A DNA stretch of 64,000 nucleotides from Cherax quadricarinatus (Eukaryota > Arthropoda > Malacostraca > Decapoda > Parastacidae), in the NCBI RefSeq assembly GCF_038502225.1, contig NC_091293.1:10633658-10697657 (forward strand), in the 5' to 3' direction. Position 1 is the first letter of the stretch, and every line of letters starts with the position of its first letter. A program made the translations under genes and the position numbers. Of this stretch, positions 55,436 to 64,000 are shown in pieces. Below the pieces are notes generated by a model. That model was given only the letters and a program-made list of their open reading frames with translations, ran no database searches and was not told where the DNA came from.

Positions 55436-56955
55436 GGTGTAGTGTCTGATATGTGGAAGATGGCTAATGTAATTCCTATTTTTAAAACAGGGGACAAGTC
55501 GTTACCGTCAAATTACCGCCCAATAAGCCTGACCTCAATTGTAGGCAAGTTGCTAGAGTCAGTTATAGCTGAGATTATAAGAAGCCATCTCGATAAGCAT
55601 AGCTTGATTAATGATACTCAGCATGGATTCACAAGAGGCCAGTCTTGTCTAACTAATTTATTAACTTTCTTCAGTAAAGCTTTTAAGGCTGTTGACCACG
55701 ATAAAGAATTTGATATTGTTTACTTAGATTTTAGTAAGGCATTTGATAGAGTTCCGCACCAAAGACTGTTGAAGAAAGTAGCAGCTCATGGCATTGGGGG
55801 AAGGGTGCTCTCGTGGATCGAGTCATGGCTCACAGACAGGAAGCAGAGAGTGTCCATAAATGGGGTTAAATCCGAGTGGGGATCAGTAACAAGTGGCGTT
55901 CCACAGGGATCAGTCTTGGGCCCGTTGTTGTTTATAATATATATCAATGATCTTGATGAAGGAATTGCTAGTGATATGAGCAAATTCGCCGATGACACGA
56001 AGATAGGTAGGATAATTGATTCAAACGTAGATGTTAGGGAACTTCAGGAGGATTTAGACAAACTCTACTCTTGGTCAGAAAAGTGGCAGATGCAGTTCAA
56101 TGTAGATAAATGCAAGGTTCTGAAGCTCGGGAGTGTCCATAACCCTAGCACTTATAAGTTAAATAATGTAGAACTTAGCCATACAGATTGCGAAAAGGAC
56201 TTGGGGGTTATGGTAAGCAGCAACCTTAAACCAAGACAGCAATGCCTAAGCGTACGTAATAAGGCAAATAGATTACTGGGATTTATATCAAGAAGTGTAA
56301 GCAACAGAAGTCCAGAGGTCATACTGCAGCTTTATACATCATTAGTAAGGCCTCACCTAGATTATGCAGCTCAATTCTGGTCTCCATATTACAGAATGGA
56401 CATAAATTCGTTAGAAAACATTCAGCGCAGGATGACTAAATTAATACATAGCATTGGAAATCTTCCTTATGAAGAAAGATTGAAGACTCTTAAGTTACAT
56501 TCACTTGTTAGACGAAGAATGAGGGGAGACCTGATCGAAGTGTATAAGTGGAAGATAGGTATTAATTTAGGGGATATTAACAAGGTTTTGAGGATATCTC
56601 TCCAAGAGAGAACCCGCAGTAATGGATTTAAATTAGATAAGTTTAGATTTAGAAAGGACATAGGAAAGTATTGGTTTGGAAATAGGGTAGTTGATGAGTG
56701 GAACAGTCTACCTAGTTGGGTTATTGAGGCTAGGACTTTGGGTAGTTTCAAATTTAGGTTGGATAAGTACATGAGTGGGAGGGGTTGGATTTGAGTGGGA
56801 CTTGCACATCGGAGCTTGTTTCTTGGGTAGCATTGAAAATTGGGTTGGGCAAATGTTTTGTTAGTGGGATGAATTGTAAAGGACCTGCCTAGTATGGGCC
56901 AACAGGCCTCCTGCAGTGTTCCTCCTTTCTTATGTTCTTATGTTCTTATGTTGTT
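55436..56955 (+). mobile_element. CR1-like LINE (family F1), long copy with open RT frame
   Basis: From 55437 to the stop at 56792-56794 the frame is uninterrupted for about 452 codons: KMANVIPIFKTGDKSLPSNY (fingers), DTQHGFTRGQSCLTNLLTFF, DIVYLDFSKAFDRVPHQRLL (motif A Asp), GVPQGSVLGPLLFIIYINDL, SKFADDTKIGRIID (AspAsp), FNVDKCKVLKLG, DLGVMVSSNLKPRQ (thumb). The C terminus is KDIGKYWFGNRVVDEWNSLP. The endonuclease and ORF1 fall in or before the gap. The 3' end is (TTCTTATG)n at 56924-56952, typical of CR1. The catalytic part looks intact. Confidence 0.93.
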
Positions 56956-57285
56956 GGAGTTATATAGGGCTACAGAAAACACCACCGCCTCAGCTGCTGC
57001 TTCACCACCATTATGGACGGCTTAATCTCAGTGGCCCTTATATACCCAACAACAACAACACAACACACAACACCTCTGGTGACATACGTAATGACTTATT
57101 TTATTCATTCTAGAGTATATTTCATGTTTCTATGTTATTTATATTGTTTATTATGTCATATTAGTTGAATTGTGATAGATAAATAAGCCGTAGAGTTGAT
57201 ATTAGTGTCATATTCTCCTACAATAATCTTGCCATCCCTCCCTCACACAAACAAGTCTTCAATAAAAATATATGAAGTAAAAGGA
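56956..57285. other. No gene recognised
   Basis: AT-rich stretch between a CR1 3' end and a Penelope end. It contains a CAACAACAACACAACACACA simple run (57041-57070). CATCCCTCCCTCACACAAAC followed by AAGTCTTCAATAAAAATATA near 57230-57270 resembles the 3' UTR of the Tiggers and may be a remnant of one. Confidence 0.35.
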
Positions 57286-58640
57286 CACAAGTGCAACTAA
57301 TGTGACATTTTATTGTGGCAACGTTTCGCTCTCCAGGAGCTTTATCAAGCCATTACAAACAATACATGGACACATAGGGTATATATAGGCTCAGAGTGAG
57401 GTGCAATACTAGTGGTAGTAGTAGTAGTAGTGACAAAAGTTGTAGTAGTAGAAGTAATACAATATGGTTGAGCAATTAATTCGTACATGAGTAAAAGGAT
57501 ATAAAAGCTATTACTTGGGTAACATAAAAATAGGTTGGACAAATATTGACTGGATAGAGGCAGCCTGTTTCAGTGTTCACTCTCTGTAATGTGCTTTGTG
57601 TAGTATAACAGGAGAGACTATGTGATGGCAGGATTTACTGTTTTCAGGAGGATTCTTGCTAAGACTTCAGAGAGGGTGAAGCTGCCGTTGTTTTGTTTAA
57701 TTGTATTTGAAACCGCGATTAGTGCTGATTTGAGGTACTTGCGTGTGCGAAAATTAGTTTTTTGATCACTAATTGGGCGTCCCTGAATTTCATGAGATGA
57801 CTGGTGAAATTTCGGTGTTGTACACAGGAGTTGTTCAAGTTATCGTTCCTACATGCATAAATGTGCTCATTGAGGCGGGTGTCGAGGTTTCTTGCTGTTT
57901 CACCTACGTAAATCTTGTCACAGCCTCCACAGGGTATAGTGTAAACTCCTGCGTTGACTGGTTCGTGGTGCTTTGATTTTGTCCTGGTTAAATCCTTTAT
58001 TGAAGTGCTAGAAGCGATGGCGACTCTGGTGTTAGCTTGTGAAAGTACAGTACATGTACTTTAGAAACGTTCAGTGCAACCTGGCTGTTGGGAAGAATTA
58101 TAACTTTGTTGGGAGTGGTGTTGGTGCGTGGAGAGTTAATGATCTGAAGAGCTCTTTTCTTGCAGTCTTTGATGAAAAAGGAAGGAAAATGTAACTCGGT
58201 GAATGTTTGGTGAATGTATGTACATTCCTCGTCAAGAAACTCAGGACTACAAATTCGGTATACTCTTAGGAAAAACCCGATGATGATGCCTCTTTTGGTC
58301 TTGGTATCTTGACTGGAATAGAAGCGTGTGAGATCATTTTTATTGGTAGGTTTCCGATAAACTTGAAATCTTAGGTTGTTGTCTACTTTGTGAATGAGGA
58401 CGTCGAGGAAAGGTAGCTTGTCATTGGACTCTTCTTCTAGTGTAAACTGGATCGCCGGTTCAACTGTGTTGAGCCTTGCCTGAAGATTCCGTACATCAAA
58501 ACATTTGGGAGTTTTTACGAGGACGTCGTCCACGTAACATAACCAAGTGAAGCTTGAAGGGATGATGTTGGCGAAGTGTTCGGACTCTAGGTGTTCCATG
58601 TATAAGTTGGCTAGGACGGCACTGATGGGGGACCCCATTT
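57286..58640 (-). mobile_element. Penelope-like element (second family), 5'-truncated
   Basis: In minus order: it starts at the RT motif GSPISAVLANLYMEHLESEH, then WLCYVDDVLVKTPKCFDVRN (AspAsp) and VYRKPTNKNDLTRFYSSQDT, open at 58638-57997. A frameshift follows, then the GIY-YIG domain, NAGVYTIPCGGCDKIYVGET, RNLDTRLNEHIYACRND and CVQHRNFTSHLMKFRDA, at about 57960-57740, then decayed frames with a CTA-rich tract near 57415. The terminal region at 57286-57350 includes AGCTCCTGGAGAGCGAAACG, a hammerhead-type hairpin. It diverges from the 6.3-10.4 kb family. Confidence 0.9.
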
Positions 58641-58662
58641 GAAACTACCCAAGCCATAGCTT

Positions 58663-58907
58663 TTAGAACATAAGAAAGGAGGAACACTGCAACAGGCCTG
58701 CTGGCCCATACTAGTCTGGTCCTTCACAAATCCAACCCACTAACAGAACAAATGCTACCCAAGCAATAAGCTCAGGTGCAAGTCCAACTCAAATCCAACC
58801 CCTCTATCTCGTGTATTTATCCAACCTAAATTTGAAACTTCCCAATGTTTTAGCTTCGATCACCCTACTTGGCAGACCGTTCCACTCATCAACTACCCCT
58901 ATTACCC
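58663..58907 (-). mobile_element. CR1-like (F1) LINE 3' fragment
   Basis: It begins with GAACATAAGAAAGGAGGAAC (inverse of the F1 octamer tail) and reads inversely through GCAACAGGCCTGCTGGCCCA. It then reads codons complementary to DKYTRDRGV, VRTLGSFK-like and VVDEWNGLP residues (ATTCCACTCATCAAC). It is 5'-truncated after about 240 bp. Non-coding. Confidence 0.88.
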
Positions 58908-58965
58908 ATGTTCATTTATACATTTTATTAGTGCCCTAGAGTCCTTATGGAGGGGGATTCCCCTT

Positions 58966-59152
58966 CCATATAACCTCAAGATTGATGGACTGACCACATG
59001 GACTCAAGGCTGAGGAACTGATTACCTCATTCTCCTCCTGTTCTTCAAGACTCTTCCTTGAATGGACTGATGAAGCCACTGTGTGGTGAAACGTTTCCTC
59101 AATAAAGATACCCAAGAGTTGCACATGTGTCTAATTTATCAACGTGTCGGTT
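58966..59152 (+). mobile_element. Penelope terminal piece with near-complete hammerhead core
   Basis: The sequence includes GGACTGATGAAGCCACTGTG and TGGTGAAACGTTTCCTCAAT. CTGATGA and GAAA, the two conserved halves of the hammerhead core, are both present around a CCAC/GTGG stem. The following CAATAAAGATACCCAAGAGT and AATTTATCAACGTGTCGGTT are a recognisable Penelope terminal type. No RT. It is inserted in Tigger 3' sequence. Confidence 0.6.
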
Positions 59153-59262
59153 CTCTGAACCATTGATCTACAAACTTCTCTTCCCTCTCTCCTCCTCCCT
59201 GTCTTCCATTCATCAACAATCAGCCATTAACGAGTGTATTTAATGCGTCCATCCTTACCGGT

Positions 59263-61213
59263 GTTGTGGAAGATGGCTAATGTGATTCCTATATTCAAAT
59301 CAGGGGATAAGTCCGTTCCTTCAAATTACCGTCCAATAAGCCTGAGACATCTACAGTGGGCAAGTTATTAGAATCAATTATAGCTGACATTATTAGAAAT
59401 CACCTTGAAGAGCATAACTTGATAAATGAATCTCAGCGTGGATTCACGAGAGGTCGTTCCTGCCTGACAAACTTACTGACGTTCTTCAATAGAACATTTG
59501 AGGCAGTTGACAGTGATAAGGAATATGATATTGTTTATTTGGATTTTAGTAAAGCCTTCGATAGAGTACCTCACAAGAGACCCTTAAGAAAAGTGGCAGC
59601 TCATGGTATAGGAGGTAAAGTTCTAGCATGGATAGAGGCATGGCTTACCAATAGAAAGCAGAGAGTTACCATTAATGGAGTGAAATCTGAATGGGGATTA
59701 GTCACTAGTGGAGTTCCACAAGGATCAGCTTTAGGCCCTCTCTTGTTTATAATTTACATTAACGACCTTGATGAAGGGATTACGAGTGACATGAGTAAGT
59801 TTGCTGATGATACAAAGATTGGCCGTATAATTCACTCTGAGGAGGATAGCAATGAACTCCAGGAGGATTTGGACAAATTATTGTCTTGGTCTACAAAATG
59901 GCAGATGAAGTTCAATGTCGATAAGTGTAAGGTACTAGCCCTTGGTAATGAAAATAACCCTCGAAGCTATAATCTAGGTGAAGTAGAGCTTGATCATACA
60001 GAATGTGAAAAGGACTTGGGAGTCATGGTGAGCAAAAATCTAAAGCCAAGAGAACAGTGCCTTAGTGTGCGCAACAAGGCCAACAGATTGCTTGGATTTA
60101 TCTCAAGAAGTATAGGTAACAGAAGTCCAAAAGTTATTTTACAGCTCTATACATCACTAGTGATGCCTCATTTAGATTATGCTGCTCAGTTTTGGTCTCC
60201 TTACTACAGGATGGATATAGACTCATTAGAGAACATACAGAGAAGAATGACTAAAATGATTTACTGTGTAAGGAACCTCCCGTATGAAGATACTTTTTTT
60301 TTTTTTATCACACTGGCCGATTCCCACCAAGGCAGGGTGGCACGAAAAAGAAAAACTTTCACCATCATTCACTCCATCACTGTCTTGCCAGAAGGGTGCT
60401 TTACACTACAGTTTTTAAACTGCAACATTAACACCCCTCCATCAGAGTGCAGGCACTGCACTTTCCATCTCCAGGACTCAAGTCCGGCCTGCCGGTTTCC
60501 CTGAACCCCTTCATAAATGTTACTTTGCTCAAACTCCAACAGCACATCAAGTATTAAAAACCATTTGTCTCCATTCACTCCTATCAAACACGCTCACGCG
60601 TGCCTGCTGGAAGTCCAAGCCCCTCGCACACAAAACCTCCTTTACCCCCTCTCTCCAACCTTTCCTAGGCCGACCCCTACCCTGCCTTCCTTCCACTACA
60701 GACTGATACACTCTTGAAGTCATTCTGTTTCGCTCCATTCTCTCTACATGTCCGAACTACATGTCAGATAGACTTAAAGCCTTAAATCTCCACTCTCTGG
60801 AGAGGCGTAGAATGAGGGGAGATATCATTGAAGTGTATAAGTGGATGACGGGCATAAACAAAGGAGATTTTAATAAAGTACTGAGGGTGTTGAACCAGGT
60901 AAGAACCAGAAATAATGGATGTAAGTTGGATAAATTTAGATTTAGAAAGGACATAGGTAAGTACTGGTTTTCTAACAGAGTTGTAGATGCGTGGAACAGT
61001 CTTCCCAGTGGGGTGATAGAGGCTAGGACTCTGGGTAGCTTTAAGAAGAAATTGGACAAATATGTGAGTGGGAGGGGCTGGGTTTGATTGGTGTCATTGG
61101 GTGCGGGAGTTATTTCTTGGGTAGCTTTAGGTAGAGGTCGTTTTGATAAGGACCTGCCTCGCATGGGCCAGTAGGCCTTCTGCAGTGTTCCTCCATTCTT
61201 ATGTTCTTATGTT
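59263..61213 (+). mobile_element. CR1-like LINE (family F1), second long copy, split by an RTE fragment
   Basis: From KMANVIPIF-type codons at 59272 a frameshift near 59350 leads to an RT frame open from 59356 to the insertion at 60293. It has SQRGFTRGRSCLTNLLTFFN, DIVYLDFSKAFDRVPHKRPL (Asp), GVPQGSALGPLLFIIYINDL, SKFADDTKIGRIIH (AspAsp) and LGVMVSKNLKPREQC. The C-terminal part resumes at 60771-61087 (RLKALNLHSLERRRMRGDII to DKYVSGRGWV). The 3' tail is TTCTTATG repeats at 61196-61212. It is 5'-truncated and lies in Tigger 3' UTR. Confidence 0.93.
60293..60765 (-). mobile_element. RTE-like LINE 3' fragment inserted in F1, 5-bp AGATA duplication
   Basis: AGATA occurs at 60288-60292 and 60766-60770, and joining the flanks restores the F1 codons YEDRLKAL. 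The insert starts with C then T12 and the RTE tail CCGATTCCCACCAAGGCAGG. Reading minus from 60738, C-terminal RTE codons are open (RGRGRPRKGWREGVKEVLCA, FDRSEWRQMVFNT). It is a typical 5'-truncated insertion of 473 bp. Confidence 0.92.
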
Positions 61214-61229
61214 AACAGCCTTCAATAAA

Positions 61230-61569
61230 GAACATAAGAACATAAGAAAGGAGGATCACTGCAGCAGGCCTGTTGGGCCATGCTCGGCAGGTCCTTTACA
61301 ATTCATCCCACTAACGAAACATTTTCCCAACCCAATCCTCAATGCTACCCAAGAAATAAGCTCTGATAACTCTATCCACTCATTTGCAAGTCCCACTCAA
61401 ATCCAACCCCTCACACTCATATTTATCCAACCTAAATTTGAAACTACCCAAAGTCCTAGCCTCAGTAACCCAACTAGGTAGGCTGTTCCACTCATCAACT
61501 TCCCTATTTCCAAACCAATACTTTCCTATGTCCTTTCTAAATCTAAACTTATCTAATTTAATTTAAATC
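61230..61569 (-). mobile_element. CR1-like (F1) LINE 3' fragment, inverted
   Basis: Starts with two copies of the inverse octamer (GAACATAAGAACATAAGAAA). It is complementary to the 3' UTR and the C-terminal codons KFRFRKDIGKYWFGNREVDE and RTLGSFKFRLDK, ending where ATCTAATTTAATTTAAATCC meets Tigger DNA. About 340 bp, 5'-truncated. Confidence 0.9.
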
Positions 61570-61788
61570 CATTACTGTTATGTTGAATGTTCATTCTTTT
61601 GTGCATGTAAATCTATCTTTTAGGTAAAAAAAAAATTGTTGTTGATACTTCTGGGTGTCTGGAACGAATTAATTGGATTTACATTATTTCTTATGGGGAA
61701 AATTGATTCGAAAATCTTCCATTTCGAAAATAGTCCCACTTCCAGGAATGAATTAAGGACGATAATTGAGGGACCACTGTATTTTAAT

Positions 61789-62169
61789 TTTTTTTTTTTC
61801 AACAAACCTGCTGTATCCCACCAAGGCAGGGTGGCCTAAAAAGAAAAATGAAAGTTTCTCTTTTTAAATTTAATAATTTATACAAGAGAAGGGGTTACTA
61901 GCCCCTTGCCCCTGGCATTTTAGTTGCCTCTTACAACATGCATTGCTTACGGAGGAAGAATTCTGTTCCACTTCCTCATGGAGATAAGAGGAAATAAACA
62001 AGAACAAGAACTAGAAAGAAAATAGCAGAAAACCCAGAGGGGTGTGTATATATATACACTTGTACATGTATGTGTATTGTGACCTAAGTGTCAGTAGAAG
62101 TAGCAAGACATACCTGAAATCTTGCATGTGTACGAGACTGAAAAAAAAGACACCAGCAATCCTACCATT
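61789..62169 (-). mobile_element. Short non-autonomous RTE derivative, second copy
   Basis: A T-run at 61788-61800 precedes CCCACCAAGGCAGGGTGGCC (RTE 3' tail). After ~50 bp the sequence passes directly to the RTE 5' UTR (GGGGTTACTAGCCCCTTGCC, GTCAGTAGAAGTAGCAAGAC, CACCAGCAATCCTACCAT). The junction is close to that of the copy at 13600-14074, also with AAATTTAATAATTTATA at the join, so both descend from one deleted master. Confidence 0.8.
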
Positions 62170-62692
62170 TTATATGTGTGTGTTTTATTTATACTTATGC
62201 ATAAAACAATTAATATAATAAAATTTTATCTTTGGTCTTGTGGACCTATTGCTTGAGTACATCTTTACACCATTGTCTGGCCCCTTCACTGATATTTTGT
62301 GACAGTGGTATAATGGGACAACATAATTGAAGGTTCCTGGTTGAGGAGCATCAGGTTCTGAGGATTCCTTTCCCTTCTTTGTCTGATGTCTGGCATGACT
62401 TCCTACTTCTTTCTTCTAAGATGTTATAGTAGGGTTTCAACATCATGTTGACACCTCATTGGATGCCATGGCTATGTTCCCAATCAGGATCATTATCATA
62501 GAGTTTATCAAATATACTACAAATTTTTGCAAGAACAATCTTAGTATGTTTTGTTCTCAATGCCCTGGTTGGCTCCAACTCTTCCACTTCCTTCGGTGTG
62601 TCAGCCTCCAATTCCTCTCTCAGAAGTGGGTCACCATGGCTCACCAGCACCTGGTCAATATTTTTTTTTAGGTAATTTTGAAAAGGTCATTA
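62170..62692 (-). pseudogene. Possible C-terminal remnant of a Tigger/jerky-type transposase
   Basis: Minus-strand frames include ADTPKEVEELEPTRALRTKH and LAKICSIFDKLYDNDPDWEH (open at 62650-62456), followed in another frame by GVNMMLKPYYNILEERS. The order acidic segment, then a helix ending in a DPDxE-type motif, then a tyrosine-bearing PYxxILEE helix resembles the C terminus of Tigger C (AIFEKIDPNFERS, CYKEILRERKK). No catalytic core or terminal repeats are visible. The call is by analogy only. Confidence 0.4.
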
Positions 62693-62716
62693 ACCCTTTG
62701 ACTGTTTCAGTCAATA
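62693..62716 (+). mobile_element. TTAA MITE end stub (M1 subtype)
   Basis: TTAACCCTTTGACTGTTTCA followed by GTC matches the left terminus of MITE M1 (TTAACCTTGTGACTGTTTCA). The rest of the MITE is not seen before the window ends; an RTE begins immediately after. The RTE probably inserted near the MITE end. Confidence 0.6.
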
Positions 62717-64000
62717 AAGAATAAGAAGAAAATTGTCAAAGTGGGAAGTCTGAATGTGCTTGGATGTTGTGCAAATGATAAGAAAGAGATGATTGTGGAT
62801 GTTATGAATGAGAAGAAACTGGATGTCCTGGCTTTAAGTGAAACAAAGCTGAAGGGGGTGGGAGAGTTTCAATGGAGAGGAATAAATGGGATTAGGTCAG
62901 GGGTTTCAAATAGAGTTAGAGCTAAAGAAGGAGTAGCAATAATGTTGAGGGATAAGTTATGGCAGGAAAAGAGGGACTACAAATGTATTAATTCAAGGAT
63001 TATGTGGAGTAAAATAAAGATTGGATGTGAAAAGTGGGTTATAGTAAGTGTGTATGCACCTGGAGAAGAAAGAAGTGTAGAGGAGAGAGAGAGATTCTGG
63101 GAAATGTTGAGTGAATGCATGGGGAGTTTTGAATCAAGTGTGAGAGTAATGGTGGTTGGGGATTTCAATGCTAAAGTGGGTAAAAATGTTATGGAGGGAG
63201 TAGTAGGTAAATTTGGGGTGCCAGGGGTAAATGTAAATGGGGAGCCTTTAATTGAGCTATGTGTAGAAAGAAATTTGGTAATAAGTAATACATATTTTAT
63301 GAAAGAGGATAAATATACAAGGTATGATGTAGCACGTAATGAAAGTGGTTTATTAGATTATGTATTGGTGGATAAAAGGTTGATGGGTAGGCTCCAGGAT
63401 GTACATGTTTACAGAGGGGCAACTGATATATCGGATCATATTTAGTTGTAGCTACAGTTAGAGTAAGAGGTAGATGGGAAAAGAGGAAGGTGGCAACAAG
63501 AAGTAAGAGGGAGGTGAAAGTGTATAAACTAAGGGAGGAGGAAGTTCGGGCGAGATATAAGCGACTATTGGCAGAAAGGTGGGCTAGTGCAAAGATGAGT
63601 AGTGGGGGGGTTGAAGAGGGTTGGAATAGTTTTAAAAATGCAGTATTAGAATGTGGGGTAGAAGTTTGTGGTTATAGGAGGGTGGGGGCAGGAGGGAAGA
63701 GGAGTAATTGGTGGAATGATGAAGTAAAGGGTGTGATAAAAGAGAGAAAGGTAGCTTATGAGAGGTTTTTACAAAGCAGAAGTGTTATAAGAAGAGCAGA
63801 GTATATGGAGAGTAAAAGAAAGGTGAAGAGAGTGGTGAGAGAGTGCAAAAGGAGAGCAGATGATAGAGTGGGAGAGGCACTGTCAAGAAATTTTTATGAA
63901 AATAAGAAAAAATTTTGGAGTGAGTTAAACAAGTTAAGAAAGCCTAGGGAAAGTATGGATTTGTCAGTTAAAAACAGAGTAGGGGAGTTAGTAGATGGGG
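62717..64000 (+). mobile_element. RTE-like LINE copy E, endonuclease and linker (continues past window)
   Basis: The endonuclease is open from about 62720 to 63445: SLNVLGCCANDKKEMIVDVM, LDVLALSETKLKGV (Glu), IVSVYAPGEERSVEERERFW, VMVVGDFNAKVGKNV (Asp, Asn), LLDYVLVDKRLMGRLQDVHV and TDISDH (His). After a frameshift at 63444 the linker is open to the window end: REVKVYKLREEEVRARYKRL, RSNWWNDEVKGVIKERKVA and FWSELNKLRKPRESMDLSVK. No ATG precedes it, so the first codons or the 5' UTR are missing. This is the best preserved RTE endonuclease in the window. Confidence 0.92.

Larger units (their letters stand above)
58925..61779 (+). mobile_element. Tigger 3' end broken by four retroelement insertions
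   Basis: The host pieces are 58925-58965 (codons for VLMEGDSPS near the transposase end), 59153-59262 (TCTCCTCCTCCCTGTCTTCC, typical Tigger 3' UTR), 61213-61229 (CAGCCTTCAATAAAG) and 61570-61779 (GGGTGTCTGGAACG..TTGAGGGACCACTG, then TA). Between them lie a Penelope terminal piece, an F1 LINE (itself split by RTE) and an inverted F1 fragment. Only the 3' third of the Tigger remains. Confidence 0.75.

Noticed and set aside
55199..56794. 531-codon apparent single reverse transcriptase
   Set aside because: It bridges a 100-N gap between two unrelated LINE families, so it is not one gene.
59356..60504. 382-codon RT ORF taken as ending at 60504
   Set aside because: The last ~70 codons are antisense RTE sequence after the insertion at 60293; the genuine CR1 frame stops there.

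Overview
This window is eukaryotic and consists almost entirely of transposable elements (TEs). No complete host gene is visible. The element mix suggests a large, repeat-rich crustacean genome, probably a decapod: Tigger/pogo DNA transposons, piggyBac-like TTAA elements, RTE-like and CR1/Jockey-group LINEs, Penelope-like elements with GIY-YIG domains, and a tRNA-derived SINE. The taxon is inferred from the repeat style and is not proven by the sequence. One 93-bp stretch (27349-27441, minus) looks like a real spliced host exon.

Layout. 1-2.7 kb: Tigger fragments and CR1-like 3' ends. 2.7-12.9 kb: a Daphne/Crack-like LINE fragment (E1), a TTAA MITE (M0), then a CCCH-finger LINE (F2, minus) split by a 4.07-kb Penelope composite. 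That composite has a 12-bp target-site duplication (TSD) and itself carries a 1-kb tRNA-SINE array with a 14-bp TSD. 12.9-15.5 kb: a Tigger 3' end, a short non-autonomous RTE derivative and unassigned AT-rich DNA. 15.556-26.896 kb: a nested stack, in which TTAA element P1 contains two RTE copies, the second RTE contains P2, and P2 contains an F2 fragment and two ~1.08-kb MITEs. 26.9-27.6 kb: possible unique DNA with the candidate exon. 27.6-41.2 kb: a Penelope-derived palindrome, a MITE, a deleted Tigger, then an RTE copy (D) split by a 7.66-kb Tigger (B) that holds three further Tiggers: A is nearly full length, A' is deleted, and C is nearly full length. 41.2-55.3 kb: a Daphne-like LINE (E2) interrupted by Tigger D, by a MITE holding an autonomous-type piggyBac, and by Tigger C2. 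For the first two interruptions, removing the insert and one TSD copy restores the LINE frame. 55,336-55,435 is a 100-N gap. 55.4-64 kb: two long CR1 copies, a Penelope element, a Tigger tail hit by four retroelements, an RTE derivative, and the 5' half of an RTE running off the window.

How the parts relate. Tigger A and C are recent-looking transposase sources for the many internally deleted Tiggers. The piggyBac at 45,270-48,927 shares its ends with the five ~1.08-kb MITEs and is a plausible former source of their transposase. The two Daphne-like copies E1 and E2 cover complementary parts of one element. No autonomous element here is fully intact: each has a stop, frameshift, truncation, insertion or catalytic substitution.
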